Below are positions 22,429-35,384 of a stretch of 64,000 nt of DNA, piece after piece. Every line of letters begins with the position of its first letter. Position 1 is the first letter of the stretch. A program made the position numbers and the translations under genes. The notes under the pieces were generated by a model. The model was not told where the DNA came from and searched no databases. It saw only the letters and a program-made list of their open reading frames with translations. The DNA is from Calliopum simillimum (lineage: Eukaryota; Arthropoda; Insecta; Diptera; Lauxaniidae), in the NCBI GenBank assembly GCA_951812925.1, contig OX638369.1, positions 17,947,329-18,011,328 of the forward strand. Reading direction: 5' to 3'.

Positions 22429-23560
22429 TGTAACGAACCTTTTCTTCGTTAACCGGGGTGTAGCCGTCGGCGTCCAGGGTTCACTAAAAAATTTATCTCC
22501 AATGAAACACATTTTTTCCGAAACGTTATAATTCACTTTTATTCCTTAAACCTGTGCGGCGACCACCAAGAGGAAGCACATTAAATTAAAATCTTAACCT
22601 AGTCAATAATATAATTTAATAAAATTTAAATTCATTATAAATCACATTTCTTAAATACTAATCTTCCTACCCCCGGGCAGGGTTTTAACGTATCTCTGTC
22701 TGTCCGTCGTGGAGTGCATCATAGACAATGCCCCTCCGTCACTGGTCCAGGGCCTATGGCTGTCCGTCGTGGAGTGCATCACTGACCATGCCTCTCCGTC
22801 AGTTGTCCACAAAATGTATCTATTAATTGTAAGTCCCAGTCATGTCCCGTAGCGTCCTCGCTGTTAGATAAGTCCTATGTTGCAGGATGGTTGAAATAAA
22901 CGCCTTACCTGTGCGGCGACCACAAAGAGAAAGAACGTATCTCCGATAGGAAACACTTTCATTGCTTTTGTTAAATGGCGGCAGCCGCCCCCTTGCGTGA
23001 GTTTCTAAAGTGACCTTCGTTGGGGTACGTTCAGAAATTTCTGCTGGCGCGATATTTAGTTGCTTGTAGACATGGTTGGCATATTGTTTGGTTACCCGTG
23101 TTTTCTTCGCATCTTCGCTTGGTTACGGGAACCTTTGTCGATGTCTCCAGGGTGCAATACATATGCCAAATCATGAAAATAGGAGTTGTGTCCATGGATG
23201 CCAACGAGTTTTCACTGTTTTTTGGTCCGATGTTGCTTGACTGTTGAACAATCGCTGCATGTTTGCTTGGCTGGTTTGCTGATTGTTTGGTCTATTGGTG
23301 AGCTGTTTGGGTACTGTTGCGCAACCGTTGCATGTTTACTTGGTTGTTCGGTTGATCATTTGGTTGGTCGATTGTTTGGTTGGTTGGTAAGCTGTTTGCG
23401 TGACTGTTAGGTAACCGTTTCCCCCTAGTGTGTTCATCCGCGTGTTTGCTAGCTCCACAAATTGCCTCATTACAAGTGAACTCATAACCATAAACATAGC
23501 AGTAGTATTTTCCCAATGATTGATTCAATTAGTTGCTGATTGACCGAATCATAAATTCAC
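22429..23560. mobile_element. 1.27-kb-type mobile element, copy 2 (inverted)
   Basis: It begins TGTAACGAACCTTTTCTTCG and follows the reverse complement of 1703-2977. It passes through GGGTGTAGCCGTCGGCGTCC, two 60-bp units with TGTCCGTCGTGGAGTGCATC, the duplicated CTGTGCGGCGACCAC segments (about 22552 and 22907), and a TTGG-rich tract with CCGTTTCCCCCTAGTGTG. It has about 200 bases more than copy 1 around 23030-23240. The far end is not clear: the terminal GGCTTATTACA of copy 1 is not found. Confidence 0.78.
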
Positions 23561-23751
23561 TTCATACTGTTTGGTTTGTGTAGCTGCTTAAATTATGTTT
23601 CACAGGGTGTACTGAAGTTTATTTTTGAATGACTTCTGTTGCAATTTTTGCTGATGTCGAAAATTCTTTGCATGCTTTTAGGTTTTCTTTATTTTGTCTA
23701 TAATCTTTAATACAATTTAAAAAATATGTCAAATATGTGGAATTTTATTAA

Positions 23752-24080
23752 TACTAGTATCGCCTAACGGTCAAAACTCGAGCTTGTAGTAGTTTTATGC
23801 TATTCAATACAAAATGGAAAGCTCTTATCATCCATCCCTGGCACAATGAATAGCGGAACGTAAACAAAACAAAAAACCTGTAGTCCCCGTTTTCTTTTTT
23901 TTTTGTCTTTCACTATGAGCTTCACCCTAATTTCAGCTAATGTAACCGCGAATTTTGTTGTTGTTAATACTAAAAAATTTGTATTGAATTATGTCTGGCT
24001 TAAAGTCAGCATATTCAAATAATTTTGACTTTGTAGTGAAAAAATGGTCCGAAATAAGTTTTGTCTTGCGTATTAATATA
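23752..24080 (+). mobile_element. MITE-like dispersed repeat, copy C
   Basis: It begins ATACTAGTATCGCCTAACGG and ends GTCTTGCGTATTAATATA. Shared internal words include TTCAATACAAAATGGAAAGC, TCATCCATCCCTGGCACAATG and AACCGCGAATTTTGTTGTTG. It is shorter than copy D because of internal losses. Terminal inverted similarity is best seen here (ATACTAGTATCGC / GCGTATTAATAT). Confidence 0.75.
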
Positions 24081-25667
24081 TGATTTAAATTAAGTTGTTT
24101 TCTCTCAATTTAATATGTTAAATAAAATTTTTATCAAAACAAGCAAAACTTTAAATCAATAAAAAAGAATGTTGTGTATACCATCTGTTGAAAACTTTAC
24201 AATTTAAGGACTCTTTATGAAGCCAACACACTTCTGAAGCATTGTTAATGCATTCTTGGCTGAGCATTCGAGTTTTGTTGAAAACTTTTACTTATTGTCC
24301 TTGAAGAAAGTAAATATTTTTGGTACAAGTTATTCGTTTATTCCATTGAGTCAGTCAGTCTGTAAGCGCAGTATTTTTCTATGACATTCGCAATAGCAAT
24401 GTCTGTAAAAATTGTGCATAAATGTATTATGCTTGGTTATTTTCACTTTTTTGAGATAAAGAAAATAAAAGAAAAAATTTTTACATAGAATTGCGACCAG
24501 TTTTTTTTTTAAGTATTCTGACCTTTTTTTAAACTTTTTTTCACAAAAAGTTTGCCAAATTACTTTGTTATATTTTTATATGATATTTTATTCGGCGTTG
24601 AATTTAAGTTTTTGAATATTTTTCATAAGGTTAATTACAAACCATATTCTTGTCCACTACTAAAGTTTTTAACTCAACTCATTTATTAAGTGGAACAACT
24701 CTTGAATAAAAGCACCTCAATTGTTCGTCATTTACAATGTTAAACAAAAGTTTTAGTAAAAATTAATGCTCAAAAAAAAAAGCTTATCGCAAAATTGCAT
24801 AGTTATAACCTCAGCTGCAGTGTTGCCAACTTTAATGAAATACAATTGCCATACTTAGTAAATGTGAGGGCAATTAAGGGCTTTGATTAAAATACAATAC
24901 AAGGAGAAAATCTCTGTTATGAGTTATTTATACACATTTATTATAAAGCACAAGCACACATACACAACTACAAAAGCTTTCATCTACACTAACACAAAAT
25001 GACACAACAGAGATAACGCACTACTACACACTGTGCAATCAAAGTGGATGGATGGACATATACGCATACAAGTGTAAAATTAAGTAAAGACGCACTTGCT
25101 TGTATACATTGTCATCTACAATAAGGATACTCTGTCGAGGACAACGACTACAACGACAACGATTTCATATAAATGTTTGAACATAAACCCATGGGTATTA
25201 ATTTCAACACTCTTGCGTAGCTTAAAGCTTCATCTAAGCCGTGAGTTGTGTTATTTTTCAATGAAAATTCCACTCACACTTACTGCGTGTTGTTGTATGT
25301 AGTGTTGCCATGTTGCTGCGTTAAGAGATATATATATTCCCTAAAGGTCTTTAAACCACTATGGCTTTTGTATTAGACTTATGTATGTATTATGAGGAAC
25401 ATTTTTCAAAAACACTGCAAAGAGTTGGTTGGAGGGAGTTCAGAGTTTTTAAATATAATTATATAAAACTGGAATTACTAGAAAATATCTAAAGACTCGT
25501 AACAAAATAAGTCCAATTCCACCATTCGATTCCACTCAAAAATATCAAAAAAAAAAAAAAAACATCCAATAAAAAAAATTTCCAATAAAAAAAATGTCCA
25601 AAAATAAGAATCCAATTCAAAAGCCATCGATTTTATTAAATTGAGTAAAATCCATCGATTTTATTAA
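24081..25667. other. AT-rich non-coding stretch
   Basis: No gene supported. At 25540-25610 there are AACATCCAATAAAAAA-type words, which are the inverse of the TTTTTGGATG minisatellite that follows. Confidence 0.5.
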
Positions 25668-26230
25668 ATTGAGTAAAATAATTTTGATGCTTTTATTTTT
25701 CGATGTTTTTTTTTTACGTTTTTATTTTTGGATGTCTTTTTTCGGATGTTTTTATTTGAATGTTTTTGTTTTTGGATGTTTTTTTCGGATGTTGTTATTT
25801 TTGGATGTTTTTTTTGGATGTTGTTATTTTTGGATGTTTTTATTTGGATGTTTTTATTTGGATTTTTTTTATTTTTGGATGTTTTTATTTTTGGATGATT
25901 TTTTTTGGATGTTTTTTTTTTGGATGTTTTTTTGGATGTTTTTTTTTGTATGATTTTTTTTTTGATGTTTTTAGTTTTGGATGTTTTTTTCGGATGTTTA
26001 TAGTTTTGTATGTTTTTTTTTGGATGTTTTTATTTGGATGTTTTTATTTTTGGATGTTTTTTTTCGGATGCTTATAGTTTTGGATGTTTTTTGTTTGATG
26101 TTTTTATTTGGATGTTTTTTTAATGTTTTTTTAATGTTTTTATTTTTGGATGTTTTTTTTCGGATGTTTTTTTTCGGATGTTTATAGTTTTGGATGTTTT
26201 TTTTGGATGATTATTTTTGGATTTTTTTTT
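25668..26230. repeat. Degenerate TTTTTATTTGGATG minisatellite
   Basis: Dozens of TTTTGGATGTTTTT-like units of 12-20 bp differ in T-run length and in variants such as TTTTTCGGATG and TTTATAGTTTTGGATG. Phe/Asp/Val-rich frames through it are by-products of the repeat. Confidence 0.92.
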
Positions 26231-26261
26231 TTTTTTGAATATTTTTGATAATCAGCACACC

Positions 26262-26406
26262 ATTCGATAATTTAAACGTATAAGTTGGCAACTCAAGTTA
26301 TCTACTTTTTACGTGACAATATTTTTCACTAAAATATACTTAGGTTGTAACTTCAAGTTGAAGTTGATAACTTGATATACTAACTTATACGTTGGATGTA
26401 TCGAAT
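26262..26406. repeat. Short inverted repeat (about 145 bp)
   Basis: The left arm (26262-26305) has ATTCGATAATTTAAACGTATAAGTT then CTCAAGTTATC. The right arm (26364-26406) has the inverse: GATAACTTGATATACTAACTTATACG then ATCGAA. It looks like a small fold-back or MITE remnant. Confidence 0.65.
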
Positions 26407-26999
26407 TTTTTCGACATTATTTCACATTTATTTCTCGCAACCTTTAAATGTTGAAAGGTTTCATAGTTCATCGCCCATGCTCTGCAAATTGATTTTCCTA
26501 ATTCTTCTTCAAAAATTGAGAAAATTGAGACTTTCCAAGAGAGCTCAGTGGGGGTAATCGTCTCAATTTGAACTGTACAATCACTAATGACCAATGTATT
26601 CTCGATGCCTGCAGGTCCATAAAGAATTCTAAGATCAGCACATAAAGTGTGCTTATCTCTTCATACATCTACCAAAGCGATGGATCTGTAAAAGGTTTTT
26701 CAAAAAAGCATAACCCCGCCAAAGCTCAATAATTTATTAGGTAAGTGCCAAACTTGGACCTACTTTCATTTGAATTTTTCTTGCGTCTTCAGTAAATATA
26801 CCAAAGATTATTCAGCCTTATATTTTCTTAATTTTTGATGTTCAAAAACACCTTAATCACCCACCCCCTTTACTCAATTTTTTCCGATCTTACAACCACC
26901 TTTCTCAGCTGCAAGCGTCGTTTATCAATCTTAGTAGAAGAAAGCAAAAAATCGTCAAGTACAATGAATTGCTATCAATAAAAACTAACAGAAAGAAGG
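26407..26999. other. AT-rich non-coding stretch
   Basis: No gene or repeat recognised. The minus-strand frame at 26385-26594 has mixed composition but no motif and no support. Confidence 0.4.
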
Positions 27000-27245
27000 A
27001 ATAAACTTATAAGAATGAAAGATAGAAAAAATGTATGTAAGTGAAATAATAAAAAATAATGAATGAATGAAAGAACGAAAGAATAAGGAGTGAAAGAATG
27101 CAATAATTAATGAAAGAAAGAATAAACAGTGAAAGAGTGAAACAATGAAGGAATAAAAAAATTAAAAAATTAGAGAATGAAAGATTGAAAAAATGAAAAA
27201 ATAAAAGAACGAAAGACAAGATATAATGAAAGGTTGAAAGAATGC
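27000..27245. repeat. GAATGAAA-type purine-rich simple repeat
   Basis: Degenerate 8-12-bp units such as GAATGAAAGAATGAAA and GTGAAAGAATGC, with A-rich variants. A second tract of the same type lies at 29855-30160. Confidence 0.85.
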
Positions 27246-29854
27246 AGTTTTAAGACATTTTGCTTCATGAATGATGTCTTGCACCCGATTTTCATACAAA
27301 TACTTCAGGTCAGTGTTAAACGTTACACTGAACTGAAGCATTCGTTTGTTTAAAATTCAGTATACTGAAGTATTTGTTAGAATCCGGTTTTTTTTGACAT
27401 GACAGACATGTAAAAGGAAGTACACTTCAGTTTAAGATGTCTTGTGAAGTGTTCTAGCAAGAACGAGGCTTTGTTTTCTAGAAAACAAGCGGGTAACCTT
27501 ATTACGTTTAGGGACAGCATAGTGCCAAAATGCGCTTTTTTTTGTGATGAACGTAATCCTACCCCTTGACTTACCACGTAATCATGACTCCTTGACTTAC
27601 CCAATTCATAAATTATCTTTAAGTTTTCATTATAAAGAACATAATTTTTCTTGGTGCATAGCACACATACATATAAAAATGCATACATACATACTCATCT
27701 CATAGTTGGTACGTACTAAATACCATTTAACTGTAGACTGAAGTCAACCATGCGTATGGTCCCATTGGAAAGTTTCATAAGCTTCAACTATTAACACTTT
27801 TTCACTCTGTTCATATCCTTAGAGAGCGTAGGTATGGCATGTTGTGTAAGGATTAAATATTTTTAATTAAAATAGAGTTAAACCCATTCAGTATCCTTAA
27901 GATTCGAGATAAAAGAAGCAGTAGATGTGCAAAAAAAAAAAAATCTTAAATTAAAAAATTTCATTTAACTTTGTTGCAAGGGGTTTCTATTCTATTTGCA
28001 CAACAAGAATGTGGAACCTTCGTTTAAATTTTTAAATTAAATATCAAAATGTTGACAGTTCTTAATTGATTTAGACAAATGAGCTGTAGAGAGTTAATAA
28101 GTGTTTAAACAAAAATACTTTGAGGTGTGTTAGAAGAATTTTGAAAATTGAATTCTACCTAAAAGTTTTTAGTCAAATAAAAATATATAATAAAAACTTA
28201 ATAAACGTAATACCCCTTTACTAGTTAGTTTTAGTTATTTGAAAATAACTGCTACTTACTCTAAATGCTGCCATTAAGTGTACGTTCATTGCATACTTTA
28301 CTTAATCATACAAATACATACTGAAGTTATTGCACGCATACCAACATGCTTTCATGATGTACTATTATTACGCCTTAAATGCTGCAATATTTTTGTACGT
28401 TTTGTTTAAAAAAATAAATAAAAAAAAAACAAAATCAGTATTTTTGCTTGATATCTGGGAATGTGTACTTAGTCAAAAATTTTTACTTCTCTGAAAATCA
28501 GCATCCTCTTTGGCTTATTGCACAGACACAAATTTGACTTGAAGTGTACAAAGTAAAGAAAAAATAAATAAACTCAAATTCAATGAATACTGATTGCGTG
28601 CTTGTGTTGGTGCGTCTAAGGGGAAATCGCACAAGGATATCGGTAACTACGTGATGAATTGCTACTTCTATGTGAAAATAAAATTTAGGATTTTATTTTT
28701 ATTTGTACGCACGTACATTGTTTGTAGCGATATATTGTTGAATTGTACTTTTAGTGCGATATCTTGCATTCGAATTTTCTCTCAGTTTCAGTTTTCCATT
28801 TCACCCTAGGCGGTAAAGAACATCGACATTTGACTGCTAAAAACCTTGTTAAAAATCTTGTTTTTTTTTTTAAATAAAAACCTATTAAATGGTAATTCTT
28901 TGTAACCTTTTCCTGTTAATCCGTAAAAAAGAGATGATCACTTTGGATTATATGAAAAACTGGATCTAAACGAAGTAAGCCAGAGTTGAGATTAATAAAA
29001 CAATGCTAAGTATAGTCTTATGGAGAAGAGAATGCCGCAAAATTTATTGAAACAATAGTTTGCTTGTGATATTTTAATGTAATCGATATTTGTCATTCGT
29101 ACCCATTCACGTCCATTCTTTAAAATAACGTCACGCTGTTCCCTAGAAATGCCTTCATTTAACGCGACACAAAGGAATTTGCTTTTTGCTTGTTTTCTTA
29201 TGCCTCGTTTGCGCTTTTGCAGATGCATCAAGCGTTTGGTTTTAATTTAGCAATTTTTTTTTTCTGTTTTTTGGCACTGGTCTGCACTTCCCGAAACATT
29301 ACAGTACTAAATCTCTTAATGAAAAGATAAGCTTAACAGCCAGAGAGAGACAAAGTATGAGGGAACGCGTTACGTGAACTTATCTTTAGAAAATGTCACC
29401 CAAATCCCTTGTCGGCAATTTGAAACATTTAAAGACTTTTTTATCTTTTATCTTCTATTTTTTCTTCTTTAGCACTTTTATCTCAATTTGCAACACAAAG
29501 AAGAGTAGGAAAAAAAAAAAAACAATCTTTTGAAGCTTTTGTGCCGCTAAATTCATGAGTTGTTTTTCTTTTCTCATGTCCAGCATTTTTGCAAAAAATA
29601 AATTTTTGAACGTACTATGGCATTTACTAAATACTCTACTGCATGCCTTTGAAATGTGTAAGTATGTGTTTCACTTCTGTATGCATAGAGCATGCAAGTG
29701 CAGAAGTCCTTTTTGGTCAGGCGGCCATAGTTGATGTTTTGTTAAAGAATTTTCGTGCACATGTAGGATGCTGTCAGCCAGTGAAGAGTTTCATGAAGCA
29801 TTTGAACTGTAAACATGAACATTTAAAAAAATCGACTTCTGAAAAATTTAGTTA
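27246..29854. other. AT-rich non-coding stretch
   Basis: No gene supported. Small A/T runs only. Frames at 27377-27688 and 28992-29231 (minus) have no recognisable domain and are not called. Confidence 0.45.
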
Positions 29855-30160
29855 AATGAAGAATGGACAAGTGAAAGAATGAAACAACGGAAGAATGAAT
29901 GTATAAAAGAATGAGAGAATGAGAGAATGAATGAATGAAAAAATGAAAGAAAAAACATATTAAAAAATCAATGAAAGACTGAGTTATTGATAGAAAGAAA
30001 ACATAAAGGAATATAGAATGAAGAAATGAAAGATTGAAAGAGCAAAAGAAAATAAAAGTTAAAGAACAAAACAATGAAAGAATAAAAACAAAAGAATAAA
30101 ATAATGAAAGAATGAAAGAATGGAAGAATGAAGGAATGAAAAAGAAAAATGAATGAATAA
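29855..30160. repeat. GAATGAAA-type purine-rich simple repeat, second tract
   Basis: Same word family as 27000-27245 (GAATGAATGAAAAAATG, GAAAGAATGAAAGAATGG). It is bounded on the left by TTAGTTAAATGAAG and on the right by GAATAAACCACCGCC. Confidence 0.85.
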
Positions 30161-31489
30161 ACCACCGCCATTACCAAATTTAAGATCTCCTACTGTTTCT
30201 TTGGGTCATTTTAAAAAACGATTGAAAGTGACCACCCTTTAACTAAGAATTAATATTCACAATGATAGAAGAGCAACAACACCTGAAATTTTTCAAAAAG
30301 TCACATACACACATACATACATAACACCAATGTATTATGTAGGTATGTGTGTTAAGCTTTCCAAGGATTTAGTCAAAAATAAAAAAACAAAACTTCATAA
30401 AAGTGTAGTTAGTTAATGACTAAGTAAATAGGTTGGTTAAAACACTAAACTGACACACATTCTTGTTGACCTTTTTTCAACGATTTAAACTGAAAGAATC
30501 TAAAACGAAATTATTTTTTCATTATGTCGGAGCTGTTTTCGAAATCACAACGAAAAAACACCGACCACTTACATAAGTGGCCATAACAATTTGTTACCAA
30601 TTTAAAGTGACCTCTTTGGCATTTTTTCCCTCTCTCCTTTACGAGTATTTGTATCTACTTCACAGCATAACCCTCGAACATTAAAATGTATTTAGTACTT
30701 TGTGTCGAAATATAAAGGTAAATTGGATGCGTGCCTTCTGCTTGATAAAATGAAAATCCTTGTAAAGGTGTCATGAAAATTATTATTGAATAAGCGCTTG
30801 CCTTTTTTCCCTGGTCGACCTTCAAAAAAGGATATTGTTAAACATTGAAGTAGCTAATATTATTTAATTTTCATTTGAAACGCATGTCATGCTGGTAGCT
30901 GGCAGATGACTCCTGGTATCCTCCAAAAAAAAAAAAGAAAAAAAAAACGTTTGTATCCCTTTAATCCGCTTTGATTTTACTTTTGGCTCGGTTTTGCTCT
31001 GATAGATAATAATTCGTGTATGTTGAAAATTCACTGATCCGCAAAAAGGTCAAAAGAAATGTAAAATTATGACTGCATCAGTATAACTAAATTATTTATG
31101 CACACAGCGCGCTTAGGGGTTGGTTTTGCGAAGCTCTGTGTAAAAGGCTGCTTTTTGTAGGGTGTAGGTAATTTGTTGCTAAATGGGGCGTTTTGGCAAA
31201 ATCATTTACGTAGAAAGGAAGCTAAAGAAAAAAAAAACAAAAACAATTTAAAGTACGCGCTTCAAAAGGAACCGGATGCCGGATTGCTTTTGAGAATTTT
31301 TAATATTTTAAATGCGTTGGTTGGTTACTTGCTGCTGTCTGTCCGCATGATGTGAAAGGATAAAATCGAATTTTTGTGGCATTTTGCAAAAATTGCTTAC
31401 TATTAAATAATTCAAAATTGTTCAATTTAACGCCTACGTAATTGGTGAAATTCGAAAGTTTTTGAAGTTTCACATAGATGGTTGCTATG
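30161..31489. other. AT-rich non-coding stretch
   Basis: ACATACACACATACATACAT filler near 30303-30322 and A-runs near 30930. No gene or defined repeat seen. Confidence 0.45.
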
Positions 31490-31745
31490 GGCGCTTTAAG
31501 TGATTCTATTTTTATGGGGGGGTACAGTACTCTTTTTCCAATACAACTCACTTTTCACGAAATCTTTCGCAAGCTTAAAATACATTTTTGTATCAATTTT
31601 CACAACGATAGCAGCAACATACGTTATAGGGGCAGAGATATAGCACTTTAAGGTGTTATTTGTAGGGGTGCAATGCCCCCAAAATTTTTTACGAAAACAT
31701 TGGCAAGCACAACATACATTAATGTATCAAAATTCACAACGATGC
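31490..31745. repeat. Tandem units related to the GGGGTGCAACGCCCC family
   Basis: Cores at about 31512 (TATGGGGGGGTACAG) and 31664 (GTAGGGGTGCAATGCCCCC). Between and after them are the shared blocks TGTATCAATTTTCACAACGAT, GGGCAGAGATATAGCAC and TTGGCAAGCACAACATAC. The period is about 150 bp. Confidence 0.75.
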
Positions 31746-31829
31746 ACACTGGTTCAAAGTCCCTAAAAGTTGGCCAAAAGTCGAAATCATTAAAGTTTCG
31801 AGACGAAATTTTTCATCTGGATGTTTTCG

Positions 31830-32010
31830 AAGTTGCTGATTACGGATTTGATGTTAGATTTTTAAAAAAGAAAATGGCAGATTCGAAATGGCGGATGATT
31901 TGCATAAATATTCAACCAAATTCAACAAAAAAATTTACTCGGGGGTTTTTGATCACGAATCTGATATTTGATTTTTAAAAAACAAAATGGCGGATTCAAA
32001 ATGGCAAAAA
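31830..32010. repeat. Two tandem AAAATGGCGG-type units
   Basis: GCTGATTACGGATTTGATG and GATTTTTAAAAAAGAAAATGG (about 31835-31892) are repeated as TGATCACGAATCTGATATTTG and TTTTTAAAAAACAAAATGGCGG (about 31949-32010). They share TGATCACGAAT and AAAATGGCGG words with the inverted repeat at 9.26-9.56 kb. Confidence 0.7.
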
Positions 32011-32655
32011 ACAACACTTGCACAATTTTTATATCTTATTTAAAAATTTATTTCAAAACTTTGATAGAGTTGTGTGCAATGTTAAATTGATATAATGATA
32101 TGATGATATGATGATACATAAGAATGGAGTATAAGCTGTATAGGTAATAATATAAAAATTTTATTATTTCTGGCGAGCATCACATATTAACACTTGGCAA
32201 GCAAAATGAGTTAAATTTTCCTGTGGTTGCTTCAGAAAAAACCGCGTCACACGAAAAGGGCAAAAAAGGCACCTGCATTTTTTTATATGTGTTAGAGAAG
32301 GTTTCAAGCTTGTTAAATCTAAAAAATCTTGGTGTTATGACGTGGTATAAATTAGCTCTGGGCTTTTTTCATAACCATTGCATACTGATTTTGTGAAATA
32401 ATTTGATTTTAAGTTAATCACAATTACCGCAAAAGTATAAATTATTGCAAGTTTTGAATAAAAAGGTTTGATAGTATTTCCTTTTACAAAGAGATTCCAC
32501 ATTCTAACTTTAAAATAGGTTCAGTTTTGCAGCAACCACATAATTTTTACAGTGAACATTAATTTTTAATTTTAACTCACAGAATTTTTATCTGAGAAGC
32601 GTACTTTTGGAGAGATCCCAAGAGCATTGAAGGAATACCTGGCTTAAGTGTTTTT
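32011..32655. other. AT-rich spacer
   Basis: ATGATATGATGATATGATGA at 32096-32115 is a short simple repeat. Nothing else recognised. Confidence 0.45.
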
Positions 32656-32659
32656 TTTT

Positions 32660-32960
32660 TTTTTTTGTAAGGGAGGGTGCACTTCCCTTTTGTCCAAGCC
32701 CCCTCTATTTTCGAAATGCTTGACAAGCTCAAAATGCATTGCGTATATAGTTCCACTAGGATGGATTAAGGTGCAGAGATATGTCGTTTTAAGTCTTGAT
32801 TTTGCGATTGGGGGCTTAACACCCCTTTGTCTTATCCCACCTTTTTTTTTGGAAAATGCTTGATTAGCACAATATATACATCAAATTCTACAACGATAGC
32901 TGTTAAGTATTCTGTTTTTTATTTTTATGGGGTTGTCATACCCCCTCACTCGAAATATAC
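32660..32960. repeat. Tandem units related to the GGGGTGCAACGCCCC family, second block
   Basis: Cores near 32673 (GGGAGGGTGCACTTCCC), 32808 (TTGGGGGCTTAACACCCC) and 32927 (TATGGGGTTGTCATACCCC). Connecting blocks such as TTCGAAATGCTTGACAAGC and GGTGCAGAGATATG are shared. Confidence 0.72.
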
Positions 32961-34129
32961 ATAATAAAACCTTTATTTTTGAAAAAATTTGATTTTAACG
33001 TATCAAAATCTATAAGAAAAATAGTTCTTATCTATGAGCCAAGACATTTTCTTTTGTCCCCTATTTGCGTCATTTCTTTTTAGCATTCAATTATGCTATT
33101 GATAAAACTTTCTTTTTGGCAAACAGAAAACTCCATTTAATTTCTCTCGATTTGCTAAACTTTATCCTTTTACTCCTCGTTCCGTTGTGACACATTTAAA
33201 ATTTTAAAATATTTTGCATATACCAAGCATATATATAAGTACATGCAAATAGGATGAAAAAAAGAAAAATATTTGCGTTGACAGCATTTTGCCACAATTT
33301 TTTGACCCAATTTTTTGCCCTTTTGACACATAGAAATATGTTGTTAACTTAAAAAAAAAAAAAAAAAAAAAATACAGGAAAAAAAGAACACTGTAAAAGA
33401 GTGCCAACATTTAAGAAAAAAAACCACAAAGTGTAAGTTTGTCGTCATACTCCCGAAGCAGTCAGCACACAAATCTCAATGAGTTTTAGTAGTTCAAAGT
33501 AACCACTACCCCCACCCAGGATGACTCTTTGCTTGGTTAAGTGTGCAATGATGGCATAATTATGAGATTTTTTTCTTTATGTCCTTCCTCCACTATCACT
33601 TTGTATGAGAGAATGTTGGTAAAATGTTATAATGTTTATAATATGCCTTTAGGGGTGTTAACTTGAATGTTGCGTTTTTTTTTTTTTTTTTTTTTTGGAA
33701 AACAAAAGGGAACATCATAATTTTACTTTTCTTGTTAACTCTTTAAAAGCAATTGCATTTGAGGAGTAGAGTGTAAGGTTTTTGAGTTGTTGTCAAAGTG
33801 AACAAAAACACTTTGATTTCGTTTAAATACTTAAAGGAAGAAATTTAGAACTTGTTAGTAAGATCAATGAGAGTTAAACTTTCAATAAAAGATCTTACTT
33901 ATGTGTACAATATTGATACTAATAAAAACCAACATAAAACTGTTTTCTTCCATGTAACTTTTTTCTAGAGAAAATGTCATATGAGCGAATCATGCGTGTC
34001 GGATATTTCTTTGAAGAAAGGTTCCTCTACAAATTTTGTATGCGATTCAAGTAATTTGTTGCAAGTGTAACAAACATAGCCTAAAATATTCAGCATATAC
34101 TAGAACGTTTCACAAAACTTAAGTCGTTA
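32961..34129. other. AT-rich non-coding stretch
   Basis: Poly-A at about 33351-33371 and poly-T at about 33676-33696. No gene or defined element. Confidence 0.45.
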
Positions 34130-34375
34130 TAAAACTAACTTTGAACTGCACGGAAAGAAAATTTTTATAATTTTAGTAGCGAAAATCGTTCAACAAATAA
34201 GTATTAAACTTTTGTTAATCTTCGTTAGTTGTACAAACGTATTTACAAAAACTGCCTAAAATTTTTATAAAAACTTCAAGGTTGTTTAGAAGGAAACATT
34301 TCAATATTAGCACAGTAGAAATTATCAAACAGCATAGTAAAGTTTATGAAACAGGAATGCAATTTTTTTATATTT
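34130..34375 (+). repeat. Short copy of the 22-bp minisatellite-bearing repeat
   Basis: ATTTTTATAAAAACTTCAAGG, GTTTAGAAGGAAACATTTC and TATTAGCACAGTAGAAATTATC are followed by two AAACAG(C/G)ATAGTAAA-type units, then AAACAGGAATGCAATTTTTTT. The same order occurs at 42890-43215, where there are about eight units. Confidence 0.72.
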
Positions 34376-34434
34376 TTTTCATTTAAAAATGTGGTTTATA
34401 ACTGAAGGAGATATGGAATGAACTTTTTATTTGT

Positions 34435-34862
34435 TACTAAAATCGCCCAATGGTCAAAATTTGAAATTTGTTAAATAATTTTGGTACTTTCTGGACAATT
34501 TTAGTACTTTTTTTTGCTATTTGGTACAAAATAGAAAATCGCATTTATCATCCCTGGTGCAATGACAAATGTGAAACGAAAAGAAAACAAAAAACATGAA
34601 GTCAGTGTCAGTTAGCTTTTTGTATTTCTCTTTGTGCTGTTTCTTCCTTTCAGCTCTGTGCGACCGCGTATTTTGTTGTTGTTTGTATTGAAAAATTTGC
34701 ATTTAATTTTACCTGGCTAAATAGCAAAATATTAAAATAATTTTATCTTTGTGCACATTAACACACAAATACTTTTCTAATGGTGTATAATTCATAGTCG
34801 TGCTCCATTTCTAACATAGTGAAAATGGTAGGACAAATTTTTGTCTTGCGTATTGATATATA
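34435..34862 (+). mobile_element. MITE-like dispersed repeat, copy D (most complete)
   Basis: About 425 bp from TACTAAAATCGCCCAATGG to TTGTCTTGCGTATTGATATA. It carries all blocks shared by the other copies: TTTGGTACAAAATAGAAAATC, TCATCCCTGGTGCAATGAC, GACCGCGTATTTTGTTGTTG, CACACAAATACTTTTCTAATG and CTCCATTTCTAACATAGTG. No coding potential, so it is non-autonomous. Confidence 0.78.
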
Positions 34863-35384
34863 AATAGATAAGCAGCATTACGTTTCTTTTCAACGCTTGA
34901 TCCGAATCCACCAAATGGTCAATATACTTGAAGGATTCGAGATATCCTTGCTTGAAGTTGGAGAAAACGTTTTTTTTTTTTTCAAGCTTATGGCGTAGCT
35001 ACAGGAAAAATTAATTTTTTTTTTTTTAAAAGCACGTTATAAAAGTTTTCCAATGGAACTCTTACTTTCAATGTTGTTATCATTTGAAGAGAAGGTAGGT
35101 CAGCCCCTATACAATGGACAATATTTTATTAGTATTGAAAAAACAATTTATGACCAAAAGACATTCAAAATGAGTTAAAATCTGATGCAGGGTATGAAAT
35201 GTGTTAGTTTCAATAAAGGAAAGGCCCAGAGATAACAAATGGGCGATGCCAAGCCCCCCAAATTTTTCGACCTTTGTATGGGACTGAAATACCTTATCTG
35301 CAAAGGATCATAACTCGGAAAAATTTAAAGCTAAACATATTTTGATCAGGAAAAGTGTAGCTATTCAATGCCAAAAATAACTAG
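34863..35384. repeat. Fragment of a low-copy dispersed repeat
   Basis: ATGGCGTAGCTACAGG near 34991 and CAAAGGATCATAACTCGGAAA at 35313 recur as related words near 57830-57940 and 46877-46965, with more distant similarity near 63735-63870. Boundaries are not defined. No gene. Confidence 0.5.

Noticed and set aside
25669..26187. Overlapping Phe/Asp/Val-rich frames resembling membrane segments
   Set aside because: They follow the TTTTTGGATG minisatellite and exist in two frames at once.
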